A stretch of DNA of 64,000 bases. It comes from an uncultured Alphaproteobacteria bacterium (GTDB taxonomy: Bacteria; Pseudomonadota; Alphaproteobacteria; Micavibrionales; Micavibrionaceae). Both the position numbers and the translations under genes were made by a program. The DNA lies in NCBI GenBank assembly GCA_937934135.1, contig CALHAW010000001.1, forward strand, positions 124,001 to 188,000, read 5' to 3'. How positions within the stretch are numbered: position 1 is the stretch's first letter; each line of letters starts with the position of its first letter. This document shows, piece by piece, positions 18,605 to 26,985 of this stretch. The notes beneath the pieces are model-generated. The model was not told the origin of the DNA, did not search any database, and worked only from the letters and a program-made list of their open reading frames with translations.

Positions 18605-18633
18605 GTTAAATGGCATTATGTGTTCTCTGTCAA
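18605..18633 (-). promoter_or_regulatory. Sigma-70 type promoter for the argC leader
   Basis: A perfect -35 TTGACA (18633-18628) is followed after 17 bp by TTTAAC (18610-18605), a four-of-six -10, with TATAGT just downstream as an alternative. The predicted start is near 18598, giving a leader of roughly 160 nt before argC. Confidence 0.5.
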
Positions 18634-18649
18634 TTATAAATTTATTTGC

Positions 18650-19675
18650 TTATAGGTTTGTTTTACGGGGGTCAAAGGCATCGCGCACTGCTTCACCAAT
18701 AAAAGTGAGAAGGGACAGCATCAACGCCAAGGAGACAAAAGCGGTGATACCAAGCCATGGTGCCTGAAGATTATTTTTCCCCTGTGCGAGCATTTCCCCA
18801 AGGGAGGCGGAGCCGGGGGGAAGGCCAAGTCCTAAAAAATCTAAGGAGGTCAGCGCAGTAATAGAGCCGGTTAAAATAAACGGCATCAGGGTCAGTGTTG
18901 CGACCATGGCATTGGGCAGAACGTGACGGCGCATAATAGTGAGGTTTGATACGCCAAGCGCATTAGCAGCGCGGACATAATCAAAATTTCGTGTTCTTAG
19001 AAATTCTGCGCGGACAACATCAACGAGGCTAACCCATGAAAAAAGCAGTAGAATAAACAGCAATGTCCAAAAGCCCGGTACGAACATGGCAGAAAAAATA
19101 ATCAGAATATAAAGTGAGGGCAGGGAAGACCATACCTCAATCACGCGTTGCATGACGAGATCAAGCCGCCCGCCATAATATCCCTGAAACGCGCCTGCGG
19201 TAATACCGATAACGGAACTGATGATTGTTAAAATAAGGCCAAATAAAACAGAAAGCCGAAAGCCGTAAATAACACGCGCGGCGACATCACGCCCCTGATC
19301 ATCCGTGCCGATAATATTATCCAATGTTGGCGGTGAAGGGGCAGGTTGCGGCAGGTCATAATTTATTGTGTCATAGGAAAAGCGAATGAGCGGCCAGATC
19401 ATCCAGCCTTTATCATTAATCAAGTCAGACACGTAAGGATCACGATAATCGGCTTCGGTTTGGAAATCCCCGCCAAAGGTGGTTTCGGGTAGTGTTTGAA
19501 AGATGGGGAAGTAAAGCTGGCTGTTATATTTTGCGATTAAGGGCTTATCATTGGCGATAAATTCTGCCCCGATACATAGCAATAAAAGCGCCGTGAAAAT
19601 CCAAAAAGACCAAAAGCCGCGTTTATTGGCTTTAAATTGGGCAAGGCGGCGCTGGGTGATGGGCGATAAGGTCAT
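18650..19675 (-). CDS. yejE: Peptide ABC transporter permease (YejE type)
   Basis: Inner-membrane permease of the YejABEF importer, 341 residues. The YejE hallmarks are a first membrane segment after FKANKRGFWSFWIF, a long periplasmic loop (YFPIFQTLPETTFGGDFQTE, then a Pro-rich stretch), and the DPP/OPP-type core with GTDDQGRDVAARVIYGFR, five further membrane segments and the EAA-like loop RAANALGVSNLTIMRRHVLPN. It ends with AVRDAFDPRKTNL. It is separated from yejB by an 83-codon gene and from yejF by the arginine operon. Confidence 0.95.
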   Translation of the reverse strand: MTLSPITQRRLAQFKANKRGFWSFWIFTALLLLCIGAEFIANDKPLIAKYNSQLYFPIFQTLPETTFGGDFQTEADYRDPYVSDLINDKGWMIWPLIRFSYDTINYDLPQPAPSPPTLDNIIGTDDQGRDVAARVIYGFRLSVLFGLILTIISSVIGITAGAFQGYYGGRLDLVMQRVIEVWSSLPSLYILIIFSAMFVPGFWTLLFILLLFSWVSLVDVVRAEFLRTRNFDYVRAANALGVSNLTIMRRHVLPNAMVATLTLMPFILTGSITALTSLDFLGLGLPPGSASLGEMLAQGKNNLQAPWLGITAFVSLALMLSLLTFIGEAVRDAFDPRKTNL

Positions 19676-19752
19676 AGATAGACTTTATCGGAGTTCGTTT
19701 AGAGGCAAAAGGGATTAATATGGTTTTTGACAGGATTCCTTTAATGAATCGC

Positions 19753-20004
19753 TTAATGGATTTCTTGAGAGCCTGTTCCTGATTTCTCCATGAGGCGGAG
19801 CTTGTAATGTTGTTCATCGGTTAAGGCTGGCATGTTCAGGTTTTTACGCGAGACCATTTCTTTTAAGGTAACGATGTTTTTTTCTACATCCTCTTCAAGG
19901 TTGAGGCACATGAGGAGCTTACGGTCCGCTTCAGATAAGGTTTGATCTTCCAGCAGTTTGCTGCGGGAGCGTTTCAATTTTCCAACAATTTTTTTAACAT
20001 CCAT
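19753..20004 (-). CDS. Small helical protein of unknown function
   Basis: An 83-residue charged protein, unrecognised. It has a basic N terminus (MDVKKIVGKLKRSRSKLL), then Leu/Glu-rich helical text (LSEADRKLLMCLNLEEDVEKN) and no membrane segment. The ATG at 20004 has AAGAGG about 5 bp upstream, and a TTGACA promoter lies about 50 bp further up, so it is likely a real gene. It lies between yejB and yejE and ends 77 bp before yejE. Nothing ties it to transport. Confidence 0.55.
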   Translation of the reverse strand: MDVKKIVGKLKRSRSKLLEDQTLSEADRKLLMCLNLEEDVEKNIVTLKEMVSRKNLNMPALTDEQHYKLRLMEKSGTGSQEIH

Positions 20005-20060
20005 GATGGCCTCTTACGTGTTAAGCACGATTAAAAATATCCCCCTAAAGGAATTTATGA

Positions 20061-20100
20061 ACTTTATGGGAAAAGATTGAGGTTGTCAATTAAATTGACA
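20061..20100 (-). promoter_or_regulatory. Promoter with palindrome upstream of the 83-aa gene
   Basis: TGTCAAT-TAA-ATTGACA (20084-20100) is a perfect 7-bp inverted repeat. Its left arm read on the minus strand is a consensus -35 (TTGACA, 20089-20084), followed after 17 bp by TAAAGT (20066-20061) as a fair -10. A regulator bound to the repeat would cover the -35. The promoter would drive the small gene and possibly yejE. Confidence 0.45.
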
Positions 20101-20151
20101 TAATTGAAATATTCTTTCAAAAGCATTATAAAAGCAATGCAGGCGTATGTT

Positions 20152-21255
20152 TTAAACCTGCCGGGCCTCAAAATCGATGCGGGGATCAACCATCACATAG
20201 ACGATATCCCGGATGAGTGTGGTAATAAGCCCCATCAGCGCGAAGATATAAAGCGTACCGAGAACTACGGGGTAGTCGCGGTTAATCACGCTCTCATAAC
20301 CCAGCAGGCCAAGCCCGTCGAGGGAGAAGATGACTTCGATGAGGAGCGAGCCTGTAAAGAAGATTGCCAGAAAGGCGCTGGGAAAGCCCGCAACCACAAT
20401 TAACATGGCGTTGCGAAAGACATGGCCATAAAGCACTTGGCTGCTTTCCAGTCCTTTGGCGCGGGCGGTTAGCACGTAGTGTTTGTTAATTTCATCAAGG
20501 AAGGAGTTTTTGGTGAGCATCGTTAATCCTGCAAAGCCACTAACGACCATTGCTGCAACGGGAAGTACCATGTGCCAAAGATAATCAAGTGTGATTTGCC
20601 ACCATGGCATATCTTGCCAGCCATCAGATAGCAGGCCACGCAGCGGGAAGATGTCAAAATACCGTCCCCCTGCAAACAGGATAATGAGCAAAATTGCAAA
20701 CATGAAGGACGGAATGGCGTAACCCACAAAGACAGCTGCCGAGGTCCAAATATCAAATTTCTGCCCATCGGTAACGGCCTTTTTAATCCCAAGAGGAATG
20801 GAGATCAGATAAATGATGAGCGTTGACCATAGGCCGAGCGAGATTGACACAGGCATTTTTTCAAGCACCAGATCAATGACGGAGACATCCCGATAATAGC
20901 TCTGCCCCAGATCAAATTTAGCGTAGTTCTTTACCATAATGAAAAAGCGTTGATAGGCCGGTTTATCAAAGCCATATTGCGCTTCGAGTTCGGCAATAAA
21001 TTCAGGATCAAGCCCCTGCGAACCACGATATTTTGAAGATTGCCCCGTGCTTTGGCTTGCGCTGACGCTCATATCTGCGCCGCCACCGCCGCCGCCAAAA
21101 CGCGCGGTTGCATCAACGCTATGCCCTTGAAGTTGTGAGATCATGCGTTCTACCGGGCCACCAGGGACAAATTGCACGATAATAAAACTGATCAACATAA
21201 TACCCAGCAATGTTGGGATCATCAGCAGCAGACGTTTGAATAAATAATTGGCCAT
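20152..21255 (-). CDS. yejB: Peptide ABC transporter permease (YejB type)
   Basis: Inner-membrane permease, 367 residues. It starts [20 protein letters not shown], the usual first helix of DppB/OppB-like permeases, followed by [13 protein letters not shown] glycine-rich periplasmic insertion (about residues 50-80, with [10 protein letters not shown] and [11 protein letters not shown]) is typical of the YejB branch. The coupling loop is [21 protein letters not shown], with the last membrane segment near residue 345. It starts 4 bp after the histidine phosphatase stop and has no clear ribosome-binding site, so translational coupling is likely. Confidence 0.95.
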   Translation of the reverse strand: MANYLFKRLLLMIPTLLGIMLISFIIVQFVPGGPVERMISQLQGHSVDATARFGGGGGGADMSVSASQSTGQSSKYRGSQGLDPEFIAELEAQYGFDKPAYQRFFIMVKNYAKFDLGQSYYRDVSVIDLVLEKMPVSISLGLWSTLIIYLISIPLGIKKAVTDGQKFDIWTSAAVFVGYAIPSFMFAILLIILFAGGRYFDIFPLRGLLSDGWQDMPWWQITLDYLWHMVLPVAAMVVSGFAGLTMLTKNSFLDEINKHYVLTARAKGLESSQVLYGHVFRNAMLIVVAGFPSAFLAIFFTGSLLIEVIFSLDGLGLLGYESVINRDYPVVLGTLYIFALMGLITTLIRDIVYVMVDPRIDFEARQV

Positions 21256-21259
21256 AGAG

Positions 21260-21874
21260 TTAAGGTTTTATATTCCAGTTTTTGATAACCCAATTATCAT
21301 CTTTATATTCCAAAATGGCAAGAGCGCCGGTGGAGAGTTTGATTTTGTTACCTTTGGCAAAGCCATCAAAATCACCTGTGATGTGCGGCGCAAAGCGGGC
21401 AATACCGTTTGAGGTGACAACCATAATAGTGTCTTGTTCATCTGTCACAATATGGTTGGCAAAATTTTTCCAATCTTTAATACAGTTTTCGGGGTTAAAA
21501 TCCCATCCATCAGGGACGATGGCTTTATCGTCCCACTCTTTAATGGCGTGTGTGCCGATGCGGGCAATCACTTTGTCTTCTATTTTATTTTCGTCGACGC
21601 CGTAATCAATTTCATTAAAAATTTCGAGTGGGTAAACAGGTTGCGGAAAACCAACTTCTTTGAGCGCAATTTGCCCTGTTTCAATCGTGCGTTTTAATTG
21701 CGATGAATAAGTGATTTCAGGGATAAGATTTTGCGCTTTTAAATATTGCCCTATTTTTGAGGCCTGTACCCGGCCACTTTCAACAAGGGGTAAGTCCGTG
21801 CGCGCGCCGACACGTGTTGGCGTATCATTTGGTCCAAAAGTATTTCCGTGACGTGCGATGATGAGTGTGGTCAT
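21260..21874 (-). CDS. Histidine phosphatase family protein
   Basis: A 204-residue member of the phosphoglycerate mutase-like superfamily. The catalytic RHG motif is in [16 protein letters not shown] near residue 9, with a second conserved patch [17 protein letters not shown] and the proton donor region [12 protein letters not shown]. The substrate is not predictable; a small sugar phosphate or a phosphohydrolase role fits. Its ATG overlaps the kdsB stop by 4 bp (ATGA), so it is coupled to CMP-Kdo synthesis genetically, though a direct role there is only inference. Confidence 0.8.
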   Translation of the reverse strand: MTTLIIARHGNTFGPNDTPTRVGARTDLPLVESGRVQASKIGQYLKAQNLIPEITYSSQLKRTIETGQIALKEVGFPQPVYPLEIFNEIDYGVDENKIEDKVIARIGTHAIKEWDDKAIVPDGWDFNPENCIKDWKNFANHIVTDEQDTIMVVTSNGIARFAPHITGDFDGFAKGNKIKLSTGALAILEYKDDNWVIKNWNIKP

Positions 21875-22677
21875 GCAGATATTGCCTTTAGCATGGCTTC
21901 GGCGCGGGTGACGTCTTCGGGGGAGTCTATGCCCGCCTGGGCGAGGCCTGCGGCGAGGTCTAGTTTTACCGTTTGAATAGAAATTCCGTTTTCAAGAAGG
22001 CGGAGCTGTTCTAACCCTTCTAATTGTTCGTAATACCCCTGGGGGAGGGAAACAAATTTTCGCAACACATCAACACGATAACCATAAAGGCCAATATGTT
22101 GGTGAACGGGGGAGAACGCATCATCCCTATTTTCTTTACGAATAGCGGGCAGGATATTTTTTGAAAACCATATCGCTTTACCTTGCGCGCTTAAAATAGC
22201 GGTAGTACCGCTGAACGGTGTTATTTTTTTCTGTGCGCGGAGCTTATCAAGTTCATCCCAGCGAAGGTTAATAATAGGGGTGACGACGTCTATATCTGGG
22301 TTTTTCTGAACCGCTTCAATCATTTTGACGAGAGCTTCGGGCGGTGTGAAGGGGGCGTCCCCTTGTAAACCCAATACGAAGTCAAAGTCATTGCCTAATG
22401 TATCGAAAGCTTCAAGAACGCGGTCTGATCCTGTGGCGCAGTTGTCTGAGGTGATGATGCCTTGCACGCCTAATTCAGTGGCGTGGTCAGCGATGCGTTG
22501 ATCTTCAGTGGCGACGGCCAATGTAATATCGGGCGTTATACTGCGTAGTTGTTTTATCGCTTCATGTGCCACATTTACGACGCGTGATAACATGGTTTCC
22601 CCCGCAATCATTGTTAGGGGTTTCCCCGGAAAACGAGTGGAGCCATAACGCGCAGGAATGATAATTGCTGTTTTCAT
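21871..22677 (-). CDS. kdsB: 3-deoxy-manno-octulosonate cytidylyltransferase
   Basis: KdsB activates Kdo with CTP for lipopolysaccharide core synthesis. The nucleotide-binding start is TAIIIPARYGSTRFPGKPL, with LAVATEDQRIADHATELG, VLGLQGDAPFTPPE and HIGLYGYRVDVLRKF following. The 268 residues are slightly longer than the typical 250. It abuts yejA (one-base overlap of stop and start) and overlaps the phosphatase gene, so it is embedded in the yej run. Presence of KdsB implies a Kdo-containing outer membrane. Confidence 0.95.
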   Translation of the reverse strand: MKTAIIIPARYGSTRFPGKPLTMIAGETMLSRVVNVAHEAIKQLRSITPDITLAVATEDQRIADHATELGVQGIITSDNCATGSDRVLEAFDTLGNDFDFVLGLQGDAPFTPPEALVKMIEAVQKNPDIDVVTPIINLRWDELDKLRAQKKITPFSGTTAILSAQGKAIWFSKNILPAIRKENRDDAFSPVHQHIGLYGYRVDVLRKFVSLPQGYYEQLEGLEQLRLLENGISIQTVKLDLAAGLAQAGIDSPEDVTRAEAMLKAISA

Positions 22678-24515
22678 TATTCCGTCTCACCTGTTTCTTT
22701 TGCCCACCATGTATCACTGATGGCGGGTGTTAAGCCCGATAAGGTTGATGGGCGGCCTAGCTTTGTCCAATAGGCGATGCGCCAATAATCAATATGCCAT
22801 TGAGGAATCATGTAATATTCAGCCAATAAGATACGGTCGAGAGCGCGGGTAAGCGCGACGAGTTCTGCGCGGTTGGGTGCCTGAATTATTTTTTCGATTA
22901 GATCATCAACAACAGGATCTTTAACGCCGATATAATTGCGGGAGCCTTTAAGGTCGGCTTTTGATGAGGCCCAGAAATCACGTTGTTCATTGCCGGGGCT
23001 AGAGCTTTGCCCGATAGAGCCAATGGTCATGTCAAAGTCAAAATCATTAATGCGGTTTTGATATTGTGCGGGATCAAGAACACGAAAATTTGCCTGCACG
23101 CCAATTTTTTTAAGGTTCGCAATAAAAGGAAGCACCCAGCGTTCAAAGAGGGGGTTGGCATCAACAATTTCAAATTCCAAGCGCTGCCCTGTTGTTTCAT
23201 GAACGCGGATACCATCATCGGCCAGTTTATATCCTGCGTCATCTAATAATTTCATGGCTTCGCGCAAATTGGTGCGGGGGTTGCCGCGCCCATCTGTTTT
23301 TGGTGGGGTATACCGCGTGGTAAAAACACTTTCAGGAAGTTTATCTTTATAGCCGTTTAGAATTTCAAGAACGCGGCCCGTTGGCGCATCATCAAGGGCG
23401 GCAAGTTCAGAATTTTCAAAGTAGCTATCGGTGCGTTTATAGCCGCCATAGGCAAATTGTTTGTTCGACCATTCAAAATCAAAAGCATAGCCGAGTGCCT
23501 TACGGACATTTTTATCCTGAAACACGGTGCGGCGGGTGTTGTAGAGGAAGGCCTGCATCCCTTGGGGGCGCTGGTGATTTATTTCTTCTTTAACAATATC
23601 GCCTTTTTTAACGGGTTGGGCGTTATATCCTGTCTCCCATAATTTTGCGACATTTTCGATGCGGTAATCATATTCCCCGGCGAAGAAGGCTTCGAGTGCG
23701 ACATTGCTGTCTTTATAGTAATCATAGGTCACAAGATCAAAGTTAAAGCGACCCTTATTGACGGGCAGGTCTTTTGCCCAGTAAGTATCAACACGTTTAT
23801 AAGTGATGGCGCGCCCCGCATCGACTTTTTCAATCTGATAGGGGCCACTGCCGAGGGGGGCGTCAAGGGACGTTTTGCTGAAATCTTTATCCGCCCAAAA
23901 ATGTTTTGGTAGGATGGTGAGTTGTGAAAGTATCAGAGGCAGTTCTGCATTACTGGCATCTTTAAAGATGAATTTGATGCCGCGTTCCCCTATTTTTTCA
24001 ACCTTGGTAACATCGCCATAATACGCTTTAAAAAACGGTGTTCCTTTTTCAAGGAATGTGTTGAAGCTCCAGATTACATCTTCGGGTATGACGGGTTTTC
24101 CATCATGCCATTTTGCCGCGGGGTTTAGGTGAAATGCAACCCAGCTTTTATCTTCAGTGTCATATTCAATGGTTTCAGCCAATAATCCATACATCGAAAA
24201 AGGCTCGTCATAGCTTTGTTCCATTAATGCATCATAGAGAACATTTTGACCAAGGAAGGTAAGATCCGCCGCAGGCGTTCCTTTAATGATGAATGGGTTT
24301 AGCGAATCAAAAGTACCGATGGAGGAATTGCGAAGCTCCCCGCCTTTGGGGGCGTCAGGATTCACATAGTCAAAATGAGTGAAATTTTCCGCGTATTTAG
24401 GCGCGCCATGCATGGCGATAGAGGGTGATTTGATAATTTTTGCCTGTGCGGGAATGGCAATGAATAGCAGTAATATAAAGAAAATCTTCATTTTTAATGT
24501 CCTTTTTAAAGTCAT
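22677..24515 (-). CDS. yejA: Extracellular peptide-binding protein (YejA type)
   Basis: Periplasmic solute-binding protein of the YejABEF importer, SBP family 5, 612 residues. The signal peptide is MKIFFILLLFIAIPAQA, and the mature part starts with KIIKSPSIAMHGAPKY. Family text includes NPDAPKGGELRNSSIGTFDSLNPF, WHDGKPVIPEDVIWSF and GSGPYQIEKVDAGRAITYKR. Two starts, 24515 and 24491, are in frame. Each has the same ribosome-binding and start sequence because of a 24-bp duplication; the inner one gives the shorter signal peptide. The outer start lies two bases after the pyrD stop. Confidence 0.94.
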   Translation of the reverse strand: MTLKRTLKMKIFFILLLFIAIPAQAKIIKSPSIAMHGAPKYAENFTHFDYVNPDAPKGGELRNSSIGTFDSLNPFIIKGTPAADLTFLGQNVLYDALMEQSYDEPFSMYGLLAETIEYDTEDKSWVAFHLNPAAKWHDGKPVIPEDVIWSFNTFLEKGTPFFKAYYGDVTKVEKIGERGIKFIFKDASNAELPLILSQLTILPKHFWADKDFSKTSLDAPLGSGPYQIEKVDAGRAITYKRVDTYWAKDLPVNKGRFNFDLVTYDYYKDSNVALEAFFAGEYDYRIENVAKLWETGYNAQPVKKGDIVKEEINHQRPQGMQAFLYNTRRTVFQDKNVRKALGYAFDFEWSNKQFAYGGYKRTDSYFENSELAALDDAPTGRVLEILNGYKDKLPESVFTTRYTPPKTDGRGNPRTNLREAMKLLDDAGYKLADDGIRVHETTGQRLEFEIVDANPLFERWVLPFIANLKKIGVQANFRVLDPAQYQNRINDFDFDMTIGSIGQSSSPGNEQRDFWASSKADLKGSRNYIGVKDPVVDDLIEKIIQAPNRAELVALTRALDRILLAEYYMIPQWHIDYWRIAYWTKLGRPSTLSGLTPAISDTWWAKETGETE

Positions 24516-24530
24516 TTTTAGTGTCCTTTT
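24488..24530 (-). repeat. Duplicated ribosome-binding and start region of yejA
   Basis: Two 19-bp units (24512-24530 and 24488-24506) match at 18 positions and are 24 bp apart, so both ATGs are in one frame. On the minus strand each reads AAAAGGAC, A-rich spacer, ATGA. The outer copy overlaps the last codons and stop of pyrD. The duplication adds eight codons in front of the signal peptide, or gives two alternative starts. Confidence 0.7.
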
Positions 24531-25576
24531 CCAACGGCTTCTTGGATTGATTTAAAACCATCTTTTTCAAGTAGAGAAAGAAGGCCTTTATTAATATCTT
24601 TTGCAATATCGGGCCCTTTAAAAATCATGGCGGTGTAAAGTTGTATGACGGATGCGCCGGATTTAATGCGCTCATAGGCATCCTCTGCGTTTGATATACC
24701 ACCAACGCCAATGATTGGGATTTGACCTTTGGTCAGTTTATAAAAATTACGGGTGATGTCATTTGATTTTTTGGTCAGTATGGCGCCGCTCAATCCGCCT
24801 TTTTCATTGGCGAAGTTTTGAGGGAGAATATCAGGGCGTGCCAATGTAGTGTTAGTCAAAATAATACCATCAATTTTTTCATCGATTAGAACGTTTGCTA
24901 TTTCTTCTTGTTCTTGCGGTGTTAAATCAGGGGCGAGTTTAATGAGAATTGCGGGTTTATTTTCTGTCTCATCACGTGTTTTTTTAACGGCTTGGATTAG
25001 CGGGCTAAGGTTTTCGGGCGCCTGTAAGTTTCGTAAACCGGGGGTGTTGGGAGAGGAGATGTTTACAGTAAAATAATCTGCGAACGGGGCAAGGCGTTTA
25101 ATTAGGGCGCAATAATCTTCGGCGGGTTCAGTTTGTTCTTTGTTCATACCAACATTAATGCCGATAATGCCGCCCATTAGCTTTTTTGTTTTTTGAATAT
25201 TCTTTAAGAAAATGCCATAGCCGTAATTGGGAAAACCCATACGGTTGATCACGCAATCATTCGCTGTATCCCGAAAAACACGGGGGCGGGGATTGCCTAT
25301 TTGTGGCAGCGGGGTCACAGTACCCACTTCGGTAAAGCCAAAGCCCATTTTTAAAATAGGCGCAATTACTTCTGCGTTTTTATCAAAGCCAGCGGCAAGG
25401 CCAACGGGATTAGAAAAAATTTGTCTGAAGAGCATGGTGTTTAAGCGTGGGTCATCAATTTTATGCGTGGGATGAAAGCCCATTTTCATGCCTTTAATGC
25501 CGATCCCATGCGCGGCCTCGGGGTCCAGAGCATGAAGAACAGGTTTTGCGTATTTAAAGGGTATATTTAAGGTCAT
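24518..25576 (-). CDS. pyrD: Dihydroorotate dehydrogenase (quinone)
   Basis: Class 2, membrane-associated flavoenzyme that oxidises dihydroorotate to orotate with quinone in pyrimidine synthesis. The FMN-binding start NPVGLAAGFDKNAEVI, the catalytic region FTVNISSPNTPGLRNLQ (with the class 2 serine) and the GVGGISNAEDAYERIKSGAS phosphate loop are clear. The N-terminal extension of about 45 residues (with PEAAHGIGIKGMKMG) is the usual quinone-tunnel helix pair. It has 352 residues, normal length. It is followed directly by yejA, whose outer ribosome-binding site lies in its last codons. Confidence 0.96.
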   Translation of the reverse strand: MTLNIPFKYAKPVLHALDPEAAHGIGIKGMKMGFHPTHKIDDPRLNTMLFRQIFSNPVGLAAGFDKNAEVIAPILKMGFGFTEVGTVTPLPQIGNPRPRVFRDTANDCVINRMGFPNYGYGIFLKNIQKTKKLMGGIIGINVGMNKEQTEPAEDYCALIKRLAPFADYFTVNISSPNTPGLRNLQAPENLSPLIQAVKKTRDETENKPAILIKLAPDLTPQEQEEIANVLIDEKIDGIILTNTTLARPDILPQNFANEKGGLSGAILTKKSNDITRNFYKLTKGQIPIIGVGGISNAEDAYERIKSGASVIQLYTAMIFKGPDIAKDINKGLLSLLEKDGFKSIQEAVGKGH

Positions 25577-25606
25577 GCCTTACTAAACAACAGGATGAAG
25601 AGCGCT

Positions 25607-26134
25607 TCAAGAGTCCATATGGTTTAATCCAGCTTTTAGGTAGCTCCACCCTGTAATCACAGTGATAAGCGCGGCGAGGGCAAGGCTCCATTGGCCTATT
25701 TGAAGCAAAATACCGTCATTAAAGAACAAAAAGCCCAGCGCAACCATTTGCAGGGTTGTTTTCCATTTAGCGAGCGTTGAGACGGGTAGTTGAACATTTT
25801 TTGGGCCAAGATATTCCCGCAAGCCAGAGACCATAAATTCACGCAAAAGAATAATGATGGGCGGAATAATCCAAAGCCCTTCGAGGCGGTCAAATGCAAC
25901 AAAGGCGATGAGTAGTGCGGCTACGAATATTTTATCGGCAATCGGGTCAAGGAACGTGCCAAAATCAGACACCACATTTAATTTACGCGCAAGGTAGCCG
26001 TCAAAGAAATCAGTGAAGCTGGCTATGATATAAAGCCCAAGAGCGATGATCATTTGATCAAGAAAGAGTAGACCGATAATAACAGGAAGCAGGGCAATGC
26101 GACCGAGCGTCAAAATATTAGGAAGGTTTTTCAT
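25607..26134 (-). CDS. pgsA: CDP-diacylglycerol-glycerol-3-P phosphatidyltransferase
   Basis: Integral membrane enzyme making phosphatidylglycerol phosphate. The CDP-alcohol phosphotransferase motif is intact: FTDFFDGYLARKLNVVSDFG followed by TFLDPIADK, with all the conserved Asp and Gly residues. It has 175 residues, normal length, and begins LPNILTLGRIALLPVIIG. It lies 30 bp upstream of pyrD and 19 bp downstream of ctrA, all on the minus strand, so it may be co-transcribed with ctrA. Confidence 0.94.
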   Translation of the reverse strand: MKNLPNILTLGRIALLPVIIGLLFLDQMIIALGLYIIASFTDFFDGYLARKLNVVSDFGTFLDPIADKIFVAALLIAFVAFDRLEGLWIIPPIIILLREFMVSGLREYLGPKNVQLPVSTLAKWKTTLQMVALGFLFFNDGILLQIGQWSLALAALITVITGWSYLKAGLNHMDS

Positions 26135-26153
26135 GACGCGTGTGACTTAAAAT

Positions 26154-26855
26154 TTATGCCGTTGCTGTTTTAACGGATTCTTGTGAATCGCGCATAACAT
26201 AGCCGCGTCCCCAAACAGTTTCAATGTGGCTTTCCCCATCGTTCATTTGCTCAATCTTTTTACGAAGTTTGCAAACAAAAACGTCAATAATTTTTACTTC
26301 AGGTTCATCCATGCCGCCATATAAATGGTTTAAGAACATTTCTTTGGTCAATGTTGATCCCTTACGCAAGGCAAGAAGTTCAATAATGCCGTATTCCTTC
26401 CCAGTTAGGTGTAAAGGTTTACCGCTTACATCAACAGTGCGGCTGTCAAGGTTGACGGTCACGTTACCTGTTGTAATGGTGCTTTGTGCGTGTCCTTGTG
26501 AACGGCGAACGATTGCCTGAAGGCGGGCCATTAATTCACGTTTATCGAATGGTTTTGTTAGATAATCATCTGCGCCAAAGCCAAGCCCTTTGATCTTATT
26601 GTCCATTTCAGTGAGGCCAGAAAGGATGAGAATAGGGGTATCAATTTTTGATTCACGGAAGTTTTTAAGAACGTCATAGCCATCCATATCAGGCAACATC
26701 AGGTCGAGAATAATGATGTCGTAATCATAAATTTTACCAATTTCAAGGCCATCTTCACCCAAATCTGCGGTATCAACGACATATCCGTCGGATTTAAGCA
26801 TAAGTTCAATGGATTTTGCTGTTGAGCTGTCATCTTCGACTAAAAGAACGCGCAT
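26154..26855 (-). CDS. ctrA: Cell-cycle response regulator CtrA
   Basis: The master transcription factor of alphaproteobacterial cell cycle and flagellar control, phosphorylated through CckA and ChpT. The receiver domain has [20 protein letters not shown], the phosphoacceptor Asp in [16 protein letters not shown] near residue 51 and [14 protein letters not shown]. The OmpR-type winged helix reads [20 protein letters not shown], then [13 protein letters not shown], with the CtrA-typical [20 protein letters not shown] and GRGYVMRDS. It has 233 residues. Caulobacter CtrA ends in AA, and this one ends KTATA, which may still be a ClpXP signal. It is divergent from fliI across an array of TTAA half-sites. 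Confidence 0.96.
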   Translation of the reverse strand: MRVLLVEDDSSTAKSIELMLKSDGYVVDTADLGEDGLEIGKIYDYDIIILDLMLPDMDGYDVLKNFRESKIDTPILILSGLTEMDNKIKGLGFGADDYLTKPFDKRELMARLQAIVRRSQGHAQSTITTGNVTVNLDSRTVDVSGKPLHLTGKEYGIIELLALRKGSTLTKEMFLNHLYGGMDEPEVKIIDVFVCKLRKKIEQMNDGESHIETVWGRGYVMRDSQESVKTATA

Positions 26856-26888
26856 ATCTTCACTTCCTGTAAAAATTACTGTTATAAA

Positions 26889-26940
26889 TTAACCTTTATT
26901 AATAAAGATTAACACAATTAACCTTTATTAACAAAATTAA
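26889..26940. promoter_or_regulatory. Array of six TTAA half-sites between ctrA and fliI
   Basis: TTAA occurs at 26889, 26899, 26909, 26918, 26928 and 26937, start-to-start intervals of 10, 10, 9, 10 and 9 bp, close to one helical turn. Three are followed by AAC or AACC as in the CtrA consensus, but the gaps are N5 or N6, not the canonical N7. The array fills the ctrA upstream region and ends about 45 bp before fliI. It is a natural site for CtrA autoregulation and fliI control. The spacing is seen; binding is inferred. Confidence 0.55.
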
Positions 26941-26950
26941 TTATGCGGGC

Positions 26951-26979
26951 TTTTTGATAAGCGGCTTTCACTGTACAAT
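26951..26979 (+). promoter_or_regulatory. fliI promoter, apparently leaderless
   Basis: TACAAT at 26974-26979 is a five-of-six -10 element whose last base is 6 nt before the fliI ATG. TTTTTG (26951-26956) lies 17 bp upstream as a weak -35. A start 7 nt after the -10 falls on the A of the ATG. No Shine-Dalgarno sequence precedes the ATG, which supports a leaderless transcript. Confidence 0.45.
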
Positions 26980-26985
26980 GAAAAG

